The notes under the pieces: model-generated | Databases searched by the model: none | What the model was told of the DNA's origin: nothing | The model's input: the letters and a program-made list of their open reading frames with translations, nothing else | Shown: piece by piece, positions 49,901-58,174 of the stretch | How positions within the stretch are numbered: position 1 is the first letter of the stretch | How the letters are laid out: the number at the start of each line of letters is the position of its first letter | Made by a program: the position numbers and the translations under genes | From: Gordionus sp. m RMFG-2023 | Taxonomy: Eukaryota; Nematomorpha; Gordioida; Chordodea; Parachordodidae | Direction of reading: 5' to 3' | NCBI RefSeq assembly: GCF_954871325.1 | Contig: NC_088777.1 | Location: 16,717,366 to 16,781,365 of the forward strand | DNA length: 64,000 bases

Positions 49901-52900
49901 ATGCAAAGAGAATATCACATGATCTAAATTTATCTGTTGTTTCCATTTGTCGTTGAGTAGGAAACTTTTCCTGAATATTAAAATAACCCTTTAACTAATT
50001 ATATATTACAACAGCGAGGTCGGGATAAAAAGGACCACACAGAACTTAAATCAAGTATAATTGAATTGATTGGAAAATATAAATGCCATAAAAAACATAA
50101 TAGAAAATTTGCCACCACATTTAAAAAATCAGTGATTCGGCAATCTCAAAATGTCTCATATAGGCAGGAAAAGGGTTGAAAAAAACCCGATAGGAGAAAC
50201 GCTCCCGATGTTATTCAATTTCGGAAGGAATATTATGAAAAAGTGAAAATATTTTATTTGAATATGTATTCTTCCTGGAGGAGACTGGATTTAATATCCA
50301 TGTTATTTCACACTATGGTAGGGCACCCTGAAGACCTTTCGTCAAATAACCTCCTTCCAAGGGAAAAACATATCGATATGCACAAGGAATAGATGGGCTA
50401 AAAAAAATATACGATTATCGATGGGGTCTTCACGTCGATAAAATTCAAAACCTACATCGTTAAATTATAAATAATTCTCCTATTTATCGACTGAGGTTTA
50501 GGAGAGAATTATCAAAATCACTTTCTTTCGTCAAAATTCAACCCGATATATCGGAGTTCTTAAAAAATCAATTAATCCTTAAATTATTAATAAAATAGAG
50601 ATTATTGGGGTGGGGGGGGGTGGTTAAATCTTTTAAATAGTTTTTTTTATGATTTCGCAAATTTTTATTCTCATAACAGAATACGGTAAAGCTTTAATTG
50701 TTTAAATTTCTAATTTATTTTAAATATTTAGTATTTATATATATAATACATGGAAGAAATAATCAATTATCTTTCATATTGGTGACTTTTAAAAAATTTG
50801 AGGTATTCAGTTTCTAATATTTTTTTAAATTATATCAAATGTTTTTTCAATAATTATGGAAAGTAAAAGAACTTTATAAGTAGGAAAGAAAGAACCGTGT
50901 TTCGACCCAACCCGTAATTAGTTTTACCCGGCCCCTAAAATATATTTTGTAAAAGTTTTTCATCACGTAATAAAATTATATTAAGTAAACGACATGAATT
51001 AGCCTAAAGTGGTAGATATTAATGAAATGAGTACATTAATAATTTAGTATAATTTTTAAAATCGAGCGTGAGCTTAAAAAAATGCAAACCCCTGTCGGGT
51101 TTATAACTATTTATTTTTAATCACCCCGAGCCGGGTTTTTTATAAATTTATTTAAATTATATCAAATAATCAGTTGGTTAATCTTTATAATAGATCGTTT
51201 AACATAAAAAATTTACATTTCCTGATTTGGAAAGAGTAGTGCTTTCAAATGGGTTGAGAGCATATCTCCACCCTCTTAACTAAAATCGGTTTTTGATAAA
51301 AGAACTTAGAAAGGTGTAAGATCTCAACTCTCACTACAACCCTGCTTGCAAAATATATTTTTATATGTTTACCATCCATTAACGATTATTATATTTTTTT
51401 ACTTATCATGTTTGCTTCAGCACAAATGTTGCGGTGTTGATTCTTATATGGATTGGAAAAATAGCTCTTGGTTTCAAGATAATCGCCTCTCGATAAACAT
51501 TACCGTGCCGGACTCTTGTTGCAAGACTATCACTCCCTTCTGTGGCGTCAGAGACCATCCATCCAATATTTATTATGATGTAAATTTTACCTTTTCCGAG
51601 CCAGTCATTTGTGGCTGTCAGGGGTTTTAGAAATCTAGTCTAATTTTTAAAAGTTTAAATTATAATTAGTAGGGCTGTGCCGATCCATTTATTTTTCACC
51701 GATTTGATATTTATACTGATTTTTCACCACCCCTATTTGAACCATGTAATTAAGAAATCAATATTTTTTATGCAAAAAATCGAATTATGCATAATTTAAT
51801 TTTTTTTATTTCTACAATTAAGACTATAATTTTAAAAAAATTATATTTTAAATAGATAAAAAAAATATTATAATATAAAATAAATAATACATAACATAAA
51901 ATAAAATAAAATAACAAAAAAAAACTAAGATCGGATATATTTACACCGATCCGATATTTATATTGATTTTTCACCACCCCCCTTTGAACCAAATGTAATT
52001 AAGAAATCAATATTTTTATGCCAAAAATCGAATTATGCATTTCATTTAATTTTTTTATTTCTACAATAATTAAAAAAATATATATTATAATAGATAAAAT
52101 AAATATATTTAATAATATATCCATTTTATGTTGGTATGAATTTTAAAATTTAATATATAAAATTATAATATATTAGATTTTTTTAAATAAAATTTTTCCA
52201 TAATTCAGATATCATATTTAAAAAATTCTTTTATTTAATGTATAAAATAATAAAATTGGCGTTATTATTTAAAAATATTTAAAATAAATAAAACTAGGGT
52301 CCTTTCTATTTTTTATAAAAAAATAAATAAAATGTAAGGGGTGTTGTGCATTTGCATTTTTTTAAAAAAAATATTTAGAAAATATTATTAATGTAAAATA
52401 AATATACATAACATAAAATAACAAAAAAAGGGGAAAAGATCGGATTGGTTTTTACAGATATCGGATCAGATCGGTTTTTACAGATATGGATTGATCCGAT
52501 ATTTTTAGAAAACGCTAAATATCGGTGCCGATCCGATATTTAATATCAGCACAGCCCTAGTTTTTTACAGGTATTGGCCCTATCCGATACTTAATATCGG
52601 AACAGCCCTAATAATTAGATTTAAGTGGGAGAACTGCCCTATCCTCATTAATTTAAACGAAAATGGGTAGCCATAATTTAAATTTTTTATTTTATCCCAT
52701 TTTTTTTAACACTTATATATGCTAAAGTTAAAAATTGACTCATTTGAATTTAATGTTAGTAAGATACCCGCTAGAAGATATTCTTGGAATTTCTATATGA
52801 AAGCGAATTATAACGGGAGAATTTAAGAATTGCGGATATGTAGATTTCATTACTTTGTCATTAATTATTGTTCACTTTCAATTTCATGAAAAGATATCTA

Positions 52901-54098
52901 AAATTAATTTTGAGGGTTTTTTAAAATATAAATAGATATAGGGTACTTCGAAGGATAAGGATAATTTGTTCCGCCCATAATAACCAAGCAATAATTAGTT
53001 ATTTTTTTAATATATTTTTTTAAATTTTATGTTTGTAAAATATATTATTTTAATCAATAGGGTTGTATCGATAAGTTCGTTGCTATGCTGAAAGAGAACC
53101 TCATTTTGATCAGTTCCGTCGGAATAGGATTCTGCAGCATTCAAGTTAGTTTTAATAGTTATAAAAAAATAGTTAATAACTTTTAGGACTAATGATTAAT
53201 TATCATTTATTTTATGTTTTCGAAGAAAAAATTCTCTTGTACTACCACTGAATTGGATCGTGTGCTGGCATTATATGTGCAGCAGGGATCCGAACCGTAA
53301 CGAATATTGGTTCAGGTTCGTTCTTAAGAAATAATAATATCCGTATGGTTTGAACCTTTAAAACCTGGTTCAAGTTTTTTCACACACCCCTAATTAGAAT
53401 TATGCAAATTGAAGTGCACATCTTTTAAAATTTTGTCCCTATTCCCAAAAATATTATATATTGAACTATATAAAATATTTTTAATATTCTCTTCTGTCAA
53501 ATTATATTTATAAAGAGATGATGGAAATAAATCTATGATTGAGAACACTTCTATAACCTCGGTGGCTGGCATAGACCAATAACAATATACTAAAATATCT
53601 GAAAATAGATACTATCAATCAAAATCGATTATTAATGTGCTTTAAAATAGTTGGGGTATCAAAAAGTTTGAACCGTTTCGCATATATTTTTAGAGGTTCA
53701 AGTTCGAATGACAAAATTTTTAACGGTTCGGTTTAGGTTTTGTAAATTGTTTAAAGGTTTGGGGATACCTGGTGTGCAGTCGACAAGATTTAAACTTGTA
53801 TTCAAACACATATAAATATTATAAAATAACTAATATTTGAACTATAAAAACTTTGACTTTAAAAAGATAATTAATTTTAAAATGTAACTGGTTTTAAAAT
53901 TTATTGTTAATCCTGATTCATGTAATCGTTAAAAGATTGTAAACATTCGTCTACTGTTCATCATTTTTACCCCGTGTCTAAAATATCGTCTAAATTTGTT
54001 TATATTTATTTAGGCCCGTAATAACTATGTCCGTGTGTATCTTTGGAAGATCATTGAGGTTGGTCAAAACAGCAAAAGCCATTTTTGAAAGGTCCTAA
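25385..54098 (+). CDS. tetraspanin, CD151/TSPAN11-like, 7 exons over 28.7 kb
   Basis: A four-helix membrane scaffold protein of the tetraspanin family, expected at the plasma membrane or endosomes organising integrin-type complexes. Exons: 25,385-25,471; 25,512-25,703; 25,746-25,820; 25,865-25,963; 51,421-51,579; 53,061-53,144; and a tentative last exon about 54,014-54,098. The first six give 232 codons with every junction in phase 0. TM1 is LLKYIMFTYNFFFW onward, TM2 SLMIGVGVTVIFVGTIGC, TM3 YIFLLLVIFICQSLSGVLAY. The large loop has HKCCG, VPDSCCK and CGVRDHPSNIYY, and TM4 begins NLILISSVGIGFCSIQ. The cysteine pattern and order match CD151. The start ATG follows a short AT-rich leader and gives the usual short N-terminal tail with GCC. 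Total length near 260 aa is normal for the family. Confidence 0.85.
25964..26320 (+). other. start of tetraspanin intron 4, nothing recognised
   Basis: AT-rich intron sequence beginning at the donor GTATAT. No other feature is visible. Confidence 0.5.
26320..27840 (+). mobile_element. hAT-LINE composite A (left part only)
   Basis: 26,325-26,536 matches the left subterminal part of the hAT at 8,763 (GATGAAC...GTTCC arrays, AAAAACACTTTTTATTTTTA, TTTAATCAGCTG). It then changes, at TTTCATATTTCAATT, to LINE sequence. The same junction, followed by the same LINE, occurs in reverse at about 62,000-62,030. No hAT right end is found downstream of this copy, and its extreme left terminus is also missing. 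It lies in intron 4 of the tetraspanin. Confidence 0.65.
26640..27840 (+). pseudogene. LINE ORF2 remnant: APE endonuclease and start of RT region
   Basis: The frames read LNINGMKN at about 26,690, then QETHCPGNNTANFNDYKIF at about 26,750, LGYLNLKIGKEAEYV at about 27,015 (the DFN(x)KIG motif of AP-type endonucleases, with Y for D) and KTLLDFCR at about 27,115. The 121-aa frame 27,291-27,656 is the linker before the polymerase (WKNIQRLWSD). Frames shift between these parts, so the copy is dead. It is closely related to the minus-strand copy at 59.7-62.0 kb. Confidence 0.7.
27840..30385. other. intron 4 sequence with one GC-rich repeat remnant
   Basis: Mostly A/T. A poly-G run lies at 28,312-28,321. 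A loose inverted pair (GCTCGATTTTTACTAGCTAA at 28,864 and its partner near 28,960-28,995) is visible. 29,530-29,630 is a decayed GC-rich repeat (TTCGGGCTGG, CCGGGCAGGGC, CTCTGCAGA). No exon was recognised. Confidence 0.4.
30411..30860. repeat. left terminal array of the MULE (TATAGAGAAT units)
   Basis: More than twenty units of about 17-20 bp, each containing (A/T)TAGAGAAT separated by GATTTT or GTCGTT spacers. It is the inverted counterpart of 33,915-34,390. Confidence 0.85.
31007..31110. repeat. 40-bp tandem repeat, three copies
   Basis: GGAAAATCTACTCAATAAGA followed by GGCTAAGGATATTTAATCT is repeated nearly perfectly three times. One and a half inverted copies lie at 31,868-31,945. Confidence 0.85.
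31490..31867 (-). pseudogene. MULE transposase, last two exons
   Basis: Minus strand. The upstream exon ends at 31,734 and reads LWNCYDSTLMRAPNTNNAVE then GWHRSFSSHISSHHPTIWKF. This is the (T/N)NNA(V/L)EGWH(R)xF...HP(S/T)(I/L)W signature of MULE transposases. A 53-bp intron (GTATGA to TTTTTAG, 31,733-31,681) is followed by an exon from 31,680 ending RPMLDYLRALSHNINLNV-stop at 31,490. The catalytic part is missing: sequence upstream of 31,867 is the 40-bp repeat. The fragment cannot encode a working enzyme. Confidence 0.8.
31950..32095 (+). pseudogene. inverted partial copy of the MULE last exon
   Basis: Plus-strand frame reads RAQRVYRIVEDYYSRPMLDY then LRALSRNINLNV-stop. It is nearly identical to the minus-strand exon at 31,595-31,490 including 3' flanking sequence, and so forms an inverted repeat with it. 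Confidence 0.8.
32235..32485. repeat. GC-rich short dispersed element inside the MULE
   Basis: GCATGGCCCGGCCCCG at the left and GGGCCTGTAGGTCTCTGA at the right enclose three or four (C)GGCCCGGGT blocks with A/T spacers. The right terminus matches the family end. Confidence 0.6.
32628..33318. repeat. foldback MITE inside the MULE
   Basis: About 150 bp at 32,628-32,780 (AAGGTAAGGGCGCGATAGTT, GATGGGTATT, GAGCGCGTTTT, TACCCACCCT) is inverted at 33,165-33,318. The middle (32,850-33,160) has its own repeats of GGCTAAC/CCTAAAA and a GTTGCGCAACATT-like end, so it may be a further nested element. Confidence 0.65.
33915..34390. repeat. right terminal array of the MULE (ATTCTCTATA units)
   Basis: About 25 units of ATTCTCTATAAA with variable spacers, the inverted counterpart of the left array. 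The open frame 34,280-34,483 across it is a by-product of the repeat. Confidence 0.85.
34838..34978. repeat. G-run ladder at the hAT left end
   Basis: Five spaced runs of five to seven G (TTTTGGGGGGTAGGTATT units of about 21-23 bp) follow the left terminus. The mirror copy is at 48,349-48,488. Subterminal repeats are common transposase-binding sites in hAT elements. Closely spaced G-runs could also form G-quadruplexes. Confidence 0.75.
36856..40867 (+). CDS. hAT transposase (ZMYM1/P52rIPK-like), outer copy, apparently intact, 10 exons
   Basis: Exons: 36,856-37,113; 37,422-37,505; 37,611-37,694; 37,851-37,937; 38,047-38,133; 38,178-38,428; 38,490-39,590; 39,630-39,919; 39,963-40,093; 40,148-40,867. 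All introns are GT-AG and the sum, 3,093 nt, is an open frame of 1,030 aa. The N-terminus has a Cys/His finger (KCDYINC ... HYKHKHPH). Exon 6-7 gives GPCQPCSNIFQYPVTHKR and WLSYSTTLDKVFCLYCLMFG, the TTF-type finger region. Exon 7 has ILDGTYDVSKKECIALLVRY and MDGAGNMRGVYKG (RNase H fold). Exon 10 has FFPVLDTIINDLNERF and the dimerisation motif LTLPTTSCSAERVMSKVK. The length exceeds the usual 600-800 aa partly because one exon is present four times. It would cut and paste elements with CAG(T/C)GTCTACATGGC ends. Whether it is expressed is unknown. Confidence 0.85.
37400..38160 (+). repeat. four tandem copies of one transposase exon with flanking introns
   Basis: Units of about 190-240 bp each contain an acceptor TAATAATTAG (AATTAG in the last), an exon of 28 or 29 codons (for example SFIEDSQIILS, HTMPSSSDLLILN, ending NNE or NDE) and a donor GAG|GTA(C/T)TT. 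Exons are at 37,422, 37,611, 37,851 and 38,047. All are phase 0 at both ends, so any number can be included without a frame change. Copies 1 and 2 lack one TCT codon present in copies 3 and 4. The mirror set in the inner element is at 45,193-45,904. Confidence 0.85.
40950..41340. repeat. minisatellite of about 65-80 bp, five copies, hAT 3' region
   Basis: Units run CCAGTGCAAAATATA(T/C)T, TATTCATTTTATTT and GTTATATTTACATAAATGTT. Located just after the transposase stop. Mirror copy at 42,069-42,459. The short open frames through it are repeat artefacts. Confidence 0.8.
41345..41545. repeat. tandem repeat of about 72 bp, two copies, hAT 3' region
   Basis: TATAGAATCAAGCTATACCT followed by CTTTAAAATTACTCAT occurs twice. 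Mirror copy at 41,864-42,064. Confidence 0.8.
41636..41652. other. GC hairpin with C(TTCG)G loop at the hAT right end
   Basis: CGCGGCCTTCGGCCGCG is a perfect inverted repeat closing on CTTCGG, the most stable tetraloop class, and extended by AAATTT/ATATTT outside. It lies about 75 bp inside the element's right terminus. The same hairpin in the outer copy is at 48,708-48,724. As RNA it would be very stable and could act in 3'-end formation, or as a DNA cruciform near the end. Confidence 0.8.
42542..46470 (-). pseudogene. hAT transposase, inner copy, inactivated
   Basis: Mirror of the outer gene. Exon 1 is 46,470-46,213, the tandem exons are 45,904-45,193, and the main exon and C-terminal exon follow. 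Relative to the outer copy, 82 bp corresponding to outer 38,698-38,779 are missing (junction near 44,629), which shifts the frame after about 70 codons of the large exon. A single G is missing in the last exon (outer TTCTGACCCC, here TTCTACCCC, near 42,670), which truncates the dimerisation tail. It therefore needs transposase in trans, for instance from the outer copy. Confidence 0.88.
48807..48955. other. resumed tetraspanin intron 4
   Basis: Short AT-rich stretch between the outer hAT target duplication and the mariner-like fossils. Nothing recognised. Confidence 0.5.
48960..49560 (-). pseudogene. Tc1/mariner-IS630-like (DDE_3) transposase fossil
   Basis: Minus-strand translation across frames gives a helix-turn-helix region (TIAHDLNLSV, 49,430-49,395), RGRKKKNYTELKS near 49,320, and NVLFLDETRFN near 49,105-49,075. 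The last is the second catalytic Asp with the (F)LDE(T)xFN motif of the DDE_3 superfamily. VTCQRKNISVLCTI near 49,000 follows, as expected for the (V)PA(x)RG(K)xISVL segment. Multiple frame changes; dead. Element ends not identified. Confidence 0.65.
49865..50400 (+). pseudogene. second DDE_3 transposase fossil, opposite orientation
   Basis: Plus-strand remnants are QRGRDKKDHTELKSSIIELI near 50,010-50,070, PDVIQFRKEYYEKVKIF near 50,197-50,250, and FLEETGFNIHVISHYGRAP near 50,270-50,325. The protein and DNA match the minus-strand fossil at 48,960-49,560, so the pair is arranged head to head around about 49,700. Dead. Confidence 0.65.
50890..51140. repeat. GC-rich short dispersed element, decayed
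   Basis: TTTCGACCCAACCCG, TTTTACCCGGCCCC, CCCCTGTCGGGTTTA and CCCCGAGCCGGGTTTT separated by A/T runs. It lies shortly before exon 5. Confidence 0.5.
51421..51579 (+). CDS. tetraspanin exon 5 (core of the large extracellular loop)
   Basis: The acceptor is pyrimidine-rich and ends TTGCTTCAG. The exon has 53 codons starting HKCCGVDSYMDWKNSSWF and ending HPSNIYYD before the donor GTAAAT. CCG, PDSCCK and the later single Cys are the disulfide-forming residues that define the family. NSS and NIT are potential N-glycosylation sites. It lies 25.5 kb downstream of exon 4. Confidence 0.9.
51670..52610. mobile_element. 941-bp non-autonomous hAT-type element in tetraspanin intron 5
   Basis: Perfect 8-bp duplication ATAATTAG at 51,662-51,669 and 52,611-52,618. 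Termini are TAGGGCTGTGCCGATCC and ATATCGGAACAGCCCTA. The interior carries repeated CCGATCCGATATTTA motifs and a direct duplication of about 150 bp (51,705-51,835 and 51,950-52,075). No protein is encoded. Confidence 0.85.
53061..53144 (+). CDS. tetraspanin exon 6 (loop end and first part of TM4)
   Basis: Begins directly with GCIDKFVAML (family consensus GGCITKLE) and runs into ENLILISSVGIGFCSIQ, the first two thirds of TM4. The acceptor is TTAATCAATAG and the donor GTTAGT. It has 28 codons, phase 0 on both sides. Confidence 0.9.
53283..53771. mobile_element. 489-bp non-autonomous hAT-type element in tetraspanin intron 6
   Basis: Termini are CAGGGATCCGAACCG and, read inward from the right, CAGGTATCCCCAAACC. 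The flanking 8 bp match at 7 of 8 positions (ATGTGCAG and GTGTGCAG). GGTTC-rich subterminal sequence is present on both sides. The minus frame at 53,572-53,390 (MPATEVIEVFSIIDLF onward) is unassigned and could be a transposase remnant. Confidence 0.75.
54014..54098 (+). CDS. tentative last tetraspanin exon (end of TM4, tail)
   Basis: After TATTTATTTAG the frame starting CCC at 54,015 reads PVITMSVCIFGRSLRLVKTA and ends FERS-stop (TAA at 54,096-54,098). That is what the end of TM4 and the basic tail (CCLYRSLRL in CD151) should look like. However, the canonical join from exon 6 places the reading one base out. Either a small exon is missing, the splice site is unusual, or one base is wrong here. 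Without this exon TM4 would be too short. Confidence 0.45.
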
Positions 54099-56900
54099 AT
54101 GTGTACTGATTGTTAAGAGAAATGCTCAACACACAATCCAATACAATGGTAGTAGATGAAAGTGTTATTCAGTTTTGGTTGCCATTAGGAACGAAATTGG
54201 CGCAGCAAGTTAAGAGTTCGAGATCAAACTTGAGAAAAAAAATTTTAGTCCTTTTTTGCAGAAATGGATATTATATTAGGCGTCGGGTTTTTTTGGATGA
54301 AATCAAGCATATATAAATAGCTGCCGCTCCACTTCTAATGTCAAATTTGTTTTTGCAAAAATTTTTAAAAAATGGATTAAAATGTTTAAATATTAAATTA
54401 AAATTTGACCCTTATAATTTAAATAAAATAAATAGATTTTGGGACTCGTATTTTCCACGTGTTTGGTCGTTAAGCTGAAGAAATTTGAAGGCTTTACAGG
54501 TCTCTACGCCTATTAAATCACTTATCAAACTATCGATTCTTATAGCTTTTTAAAACTAGTTGAAAAATTCTCATTATAAAGAAACAACCAAATCAATATT
54601 TTTTACCAAGATACTTTTTTAATTTTATCTATATTAAAAAAATATATTTTTTTTATAAGAAATTTATTTAATTTTTTTGATATGTTTATATTTAAATTTT
54701 ATGAATTTTTTTATATTATGAAGATGCAATCTCGAAATTTATTCTTCCAATTTGTGCTATATAATCATTTTTTTATCATTTTATTTTAAATTATAAAATT
54801 ATTCTAACTGTTTATTTATGCAATTTTTTTGATATATAACTTACGGCAAATTAACACTTAGACCATTTTTAAGAAAATGATATAATATTTATTATTTTAT
54901 TGTTCAAACAAGGATTTTTTTAAAAATATTTATATATATAAACTTTTTATTCCTCTAATAAATTATAACCTTCAATATATCATTTATAATAAGATGTATA
55001 TATTGATCAAATTTTATAAATATAAATGATAAATTATAGTCTTGTTAAGTACTTCAGTCTTTAATAGGCTATCAGCTAGGCTCACCCAAAATTCCATACC
55101 ACATAGTTATCGCCCTAAATCAAACATTTTATTTATAAGTAAAGATTTTAATTCCTAAAATTTATTTGAAGATTTGCTAAACTACTATGACATTTTATGG
55201 TAAATTCTGCGTGGAAAATCAAAGAAAACCATGATTTTCAGCCTCTCTGAAAATTTGGGTATTAATAAGTATACCTATGGGGTAACTAGTAAAATACAAA
55301 ATTTTAACCTTCAATCCCAAGAGGTTGATGTATTGGTGTCCATAGTTCAAAATATTTATTGAATTTTTAAATAAAAATATTTCTAGAAGTAATTAAGCTA
55401 AAATATTTAGGTATTTTAAAAGGATATATAAATTAGAGTTAGGCAGGATAGACCCAGCCAAGTGGGCCTTAATATCCTCAATAAAATATAGGCTACATCT
55501 ATGGCCAGAAAAAATATGAGGAGTGTTATAACTCCTTCCTGTTTATTTTTTTGTGGTTTGAATAAAATATTACAAATATAAAGTCAATTTTAAAAAAAAT
55601 AAGAGAGGCTAAAAAAAATCAGGAAATGGGAAATATTCAATTATTAATAAATAGATAAATCTTAAATTTAGTGCATAAACATTAAAATAGGAAATGTCAT
55701 ATATTTAATATGGTGTTTAAGGGGAAAAAGTGAATTTAAAAATTGTATTAATTTAATGTTAATAATAAAAAATACATGTATAATATATTGCTGCGCTTAT
55801 GAGATTGCATCATCTATATAATGGAAAAGGAATTAAATGATAGATAAAACTAAATATCCAATTGTATAAAAATTTTAATATAAATTTCAAAAAATATATA
55901 TTATGAAAGAAGAAACCTATATAAATATTTAAAAAATGGAGAAATCATAAAATAATTGTGGTGATAGGTCTAAAAATTTTTTTTAAAGAAAAATAACATT
56001 GTGAGGGAGAAACTGAGGGATATAGAAGTAGTTGTAATTACCTCTTAAAATCTCCATTTTATTTTTTTGTTTAAAAAAATGGATCATTTTTTTCCTTAGT
56101 CCTTATTGATATTTTCTTGTCTAATAAAATTTAAAAAAACTGGGAAGCGGAATCCCCCAAAATAATGAAGAATGAGGTTAAAATAAATAATTTGAGTTTG
56201 TAATTATACGACCTATTTTTTCCCCATTAAGCTTTGGCTTAAAAAATTAATTTTACCAATCTTTAATATAATTATATCAACAAAATAGATAAGCCAGACT
56301 GCTTTTTTCATAAACAGATCTTAAATGGTAAAAATAATTAAGTTGGAGATTTAACCTATTTAGTGATTATGGCCATGCAAAGGGACAGATTAATGACCTG
56401 CAAAATCAATTTTTCTGCCCCTATGACAAAAATATTATTTAGATCTATACCTTAGTCTATTGTACCCTCCCCTCAAAATATTCTTTATTTTAATGATTTT
56501 CATAAATTAAATGATGTTTATCTATTTTTTCCCCTATCCAAGAAGAAAAATATGTCCGACTTATCTCGTAATTTTTTTTCTAATATCTCAATCAGGACCA
56601 GTGGCAAATGAAATTTAAAATAGATCCGATAAAATATCTGATTGAGTCTAATCAACCATAATTCTGTCGGATCATATTTTTCACTTCCTGATTTTTTAAA
56701 AAAATCTTTCTTATTATTTAAATTCATTTTATAATGGTTCCGTCTTGGAAGCGATTTTCGACGATCACACTACACCTTTAAACTACAACATAAAGTCCAA
56801 CTGTGAGCTACAATATATAAACTAAATTGGGCGGTGCTCGGCCGACCTATTTTTAATCTATAAAACAATCTCAATATAAAATTGAATCATTAAATTTTAC
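54099..56900. other. intergenic, nothing firm
   Basis: Downstream of the tetraspanin. A plus frame at 54,110-54,316 is probably 3' untranslated sequence. A minus frame at 56,727-56,518 (contains SEKYDPTELWLIRLNQIFYR) looks more complex than chance but matches nothing I know and has no visible partner exon. Confidence 0.3.
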
Positions 56901-57200
56901 TTAATTGCAAATATAGAAAGACTAAATATGGTAATTATATTAGGTAGAAAAAAAATATTCATTATTTAAATGCAAATGTCCAATATTATTTTTATAGTGA
57001 TATGTAAATGTTGTGTAATATCTGTTTCTAGTAGGTAAATGATATGGGGTGCAAATATTCTAGTTTACTTAATTACAAATATAGAAACTATTAAATATGG
57101 CAACTATGTAAGGTAGAAAAAAAAATAATGCCCAATTTTATTATTTATTGAGATATGTAATTGTTGTGTATTATCTGTTTCTAGTTAGTAAATGATATGC
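56900..57200. repeat. diverged tandem duplication of about 150 bp
   Basis: TTTACTTAATTGCAAATATAGAAA, GTAGAAAAAAAA, GATATGTAAATGTTGTGTA and CTGTTTCTAGT occur in the same order at 56,897-57,055 and 57,063-57,200. Confidence 0.7.
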
Positions 57201-57384
57201 GGTATATACTATCTGTTACAATCAAATCATAAAATCTATCACTTCTTATAATGACTGAAAAAATAGTAATGCTTGGAAAGGGAAATTTTATAAAATATAA
57301 AAAAAGTCTAAATCAGAACTTCAACCCAAACCCATAGCTGTTAATAAAATTTATATGAATAATTTCTTGACCGTTTTTTAAAAA

Positions 57385-57620
57385 TTTGATGATCCGATTT
57401 TACAAGAAAAGTATTTCAACATGCTTTGAATACCTATCTTATGAGTTGTAGATAATTTTGCCATTAACATTTGAGCCATTTATAATTTAATAAAAAATCT
57501 ATGGAAAAACTAATATAAATAATATTACGTTCAAATGTTCATGGAAAAATTGTCTGAAGCTCATAGGTTAAATATTCTAAGCATGATAAAATACATTTCG
57601 TAAAATCAAATTTTAAAATT
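57385..57620. repeat. imperfect inverted repeat, arms of about 90 bp
   Basis: AAAATTTGAT...ATTTTAC, ATGCTT(T/A)GAATA and ATGAG on the left are mirrored on the right (CTCATAGGTTAAATATTC, AAGCATG, GTAAAATCAAATTTT). The loop is about 60 bp. Probably a decayed foldback MITE. Confidence 0.55.
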
Positions 57621-58029
57621 AAAAAAAGCACTTTAAAATAAAGTTGAAAAAAATAACACAGGATAAACACATTGACGCTAATATACATACATAATTATTT
57701 TAAAAAGCTATATTTTTAATAAAAGCAATAGAAACTTAAGAAATTGGGAAAAAATTCATTCACGCTTTATATTCTTACAAAAAATTTACCCTTTCCTAAT
57801 TTTTTTTATTACTGGCGTCATACTAACCGTAATTCATATCAACGTTATAATCTACATTTATACTTTGCCATCGTATTTGCTAAAATAAAAAAAAAACTTT
57901 TTATAGAAAGGAGATAGGAGAAGTTGATTTTTTAAATTACGTGGAATGAGAGTACGAATAGACAAAACCCTATTTTTTCAAAAATAGCTTTACCAAAAGA
58001 TTTAAATAATGCTTTCCATGATATTTATT

Positions 58030-58170
58030 CAGGATCGTCCGTAGCTGGGGGGGGGGGGGGGGGGGGGTAATTAATTTTTTTAAAGATAAAATTATTGATA
58101 TCGAGCACAAATTTATTAGGAATAATAACTTTTTTTATTATAACACATTAAAAAATAAAATTGCACAAAA
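58030..58170. repeat. left end of the 856-2,821 hAT family
   Basis: CAGGATCGTCCGTAGCTGGGG with a long poly-G run, followed by sequence matching 885-970 (AAATTTATTAGGAATAATAACTTT versus the same with GACTAATAAC). It is cut off by the foldback element at 58,175. Confidence 0.55.
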
Positions 58171-58174
58171 AATA

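Noticed and set aside
51580-51630. Read-through of tetraspanin exon 5 to a stop after CGCQGF
   Set aside because: A clear donor GTAAAT follows IYYD, and exon 6 continues the conserved GCIDKF segment in phase. Read-through would remove TM4.
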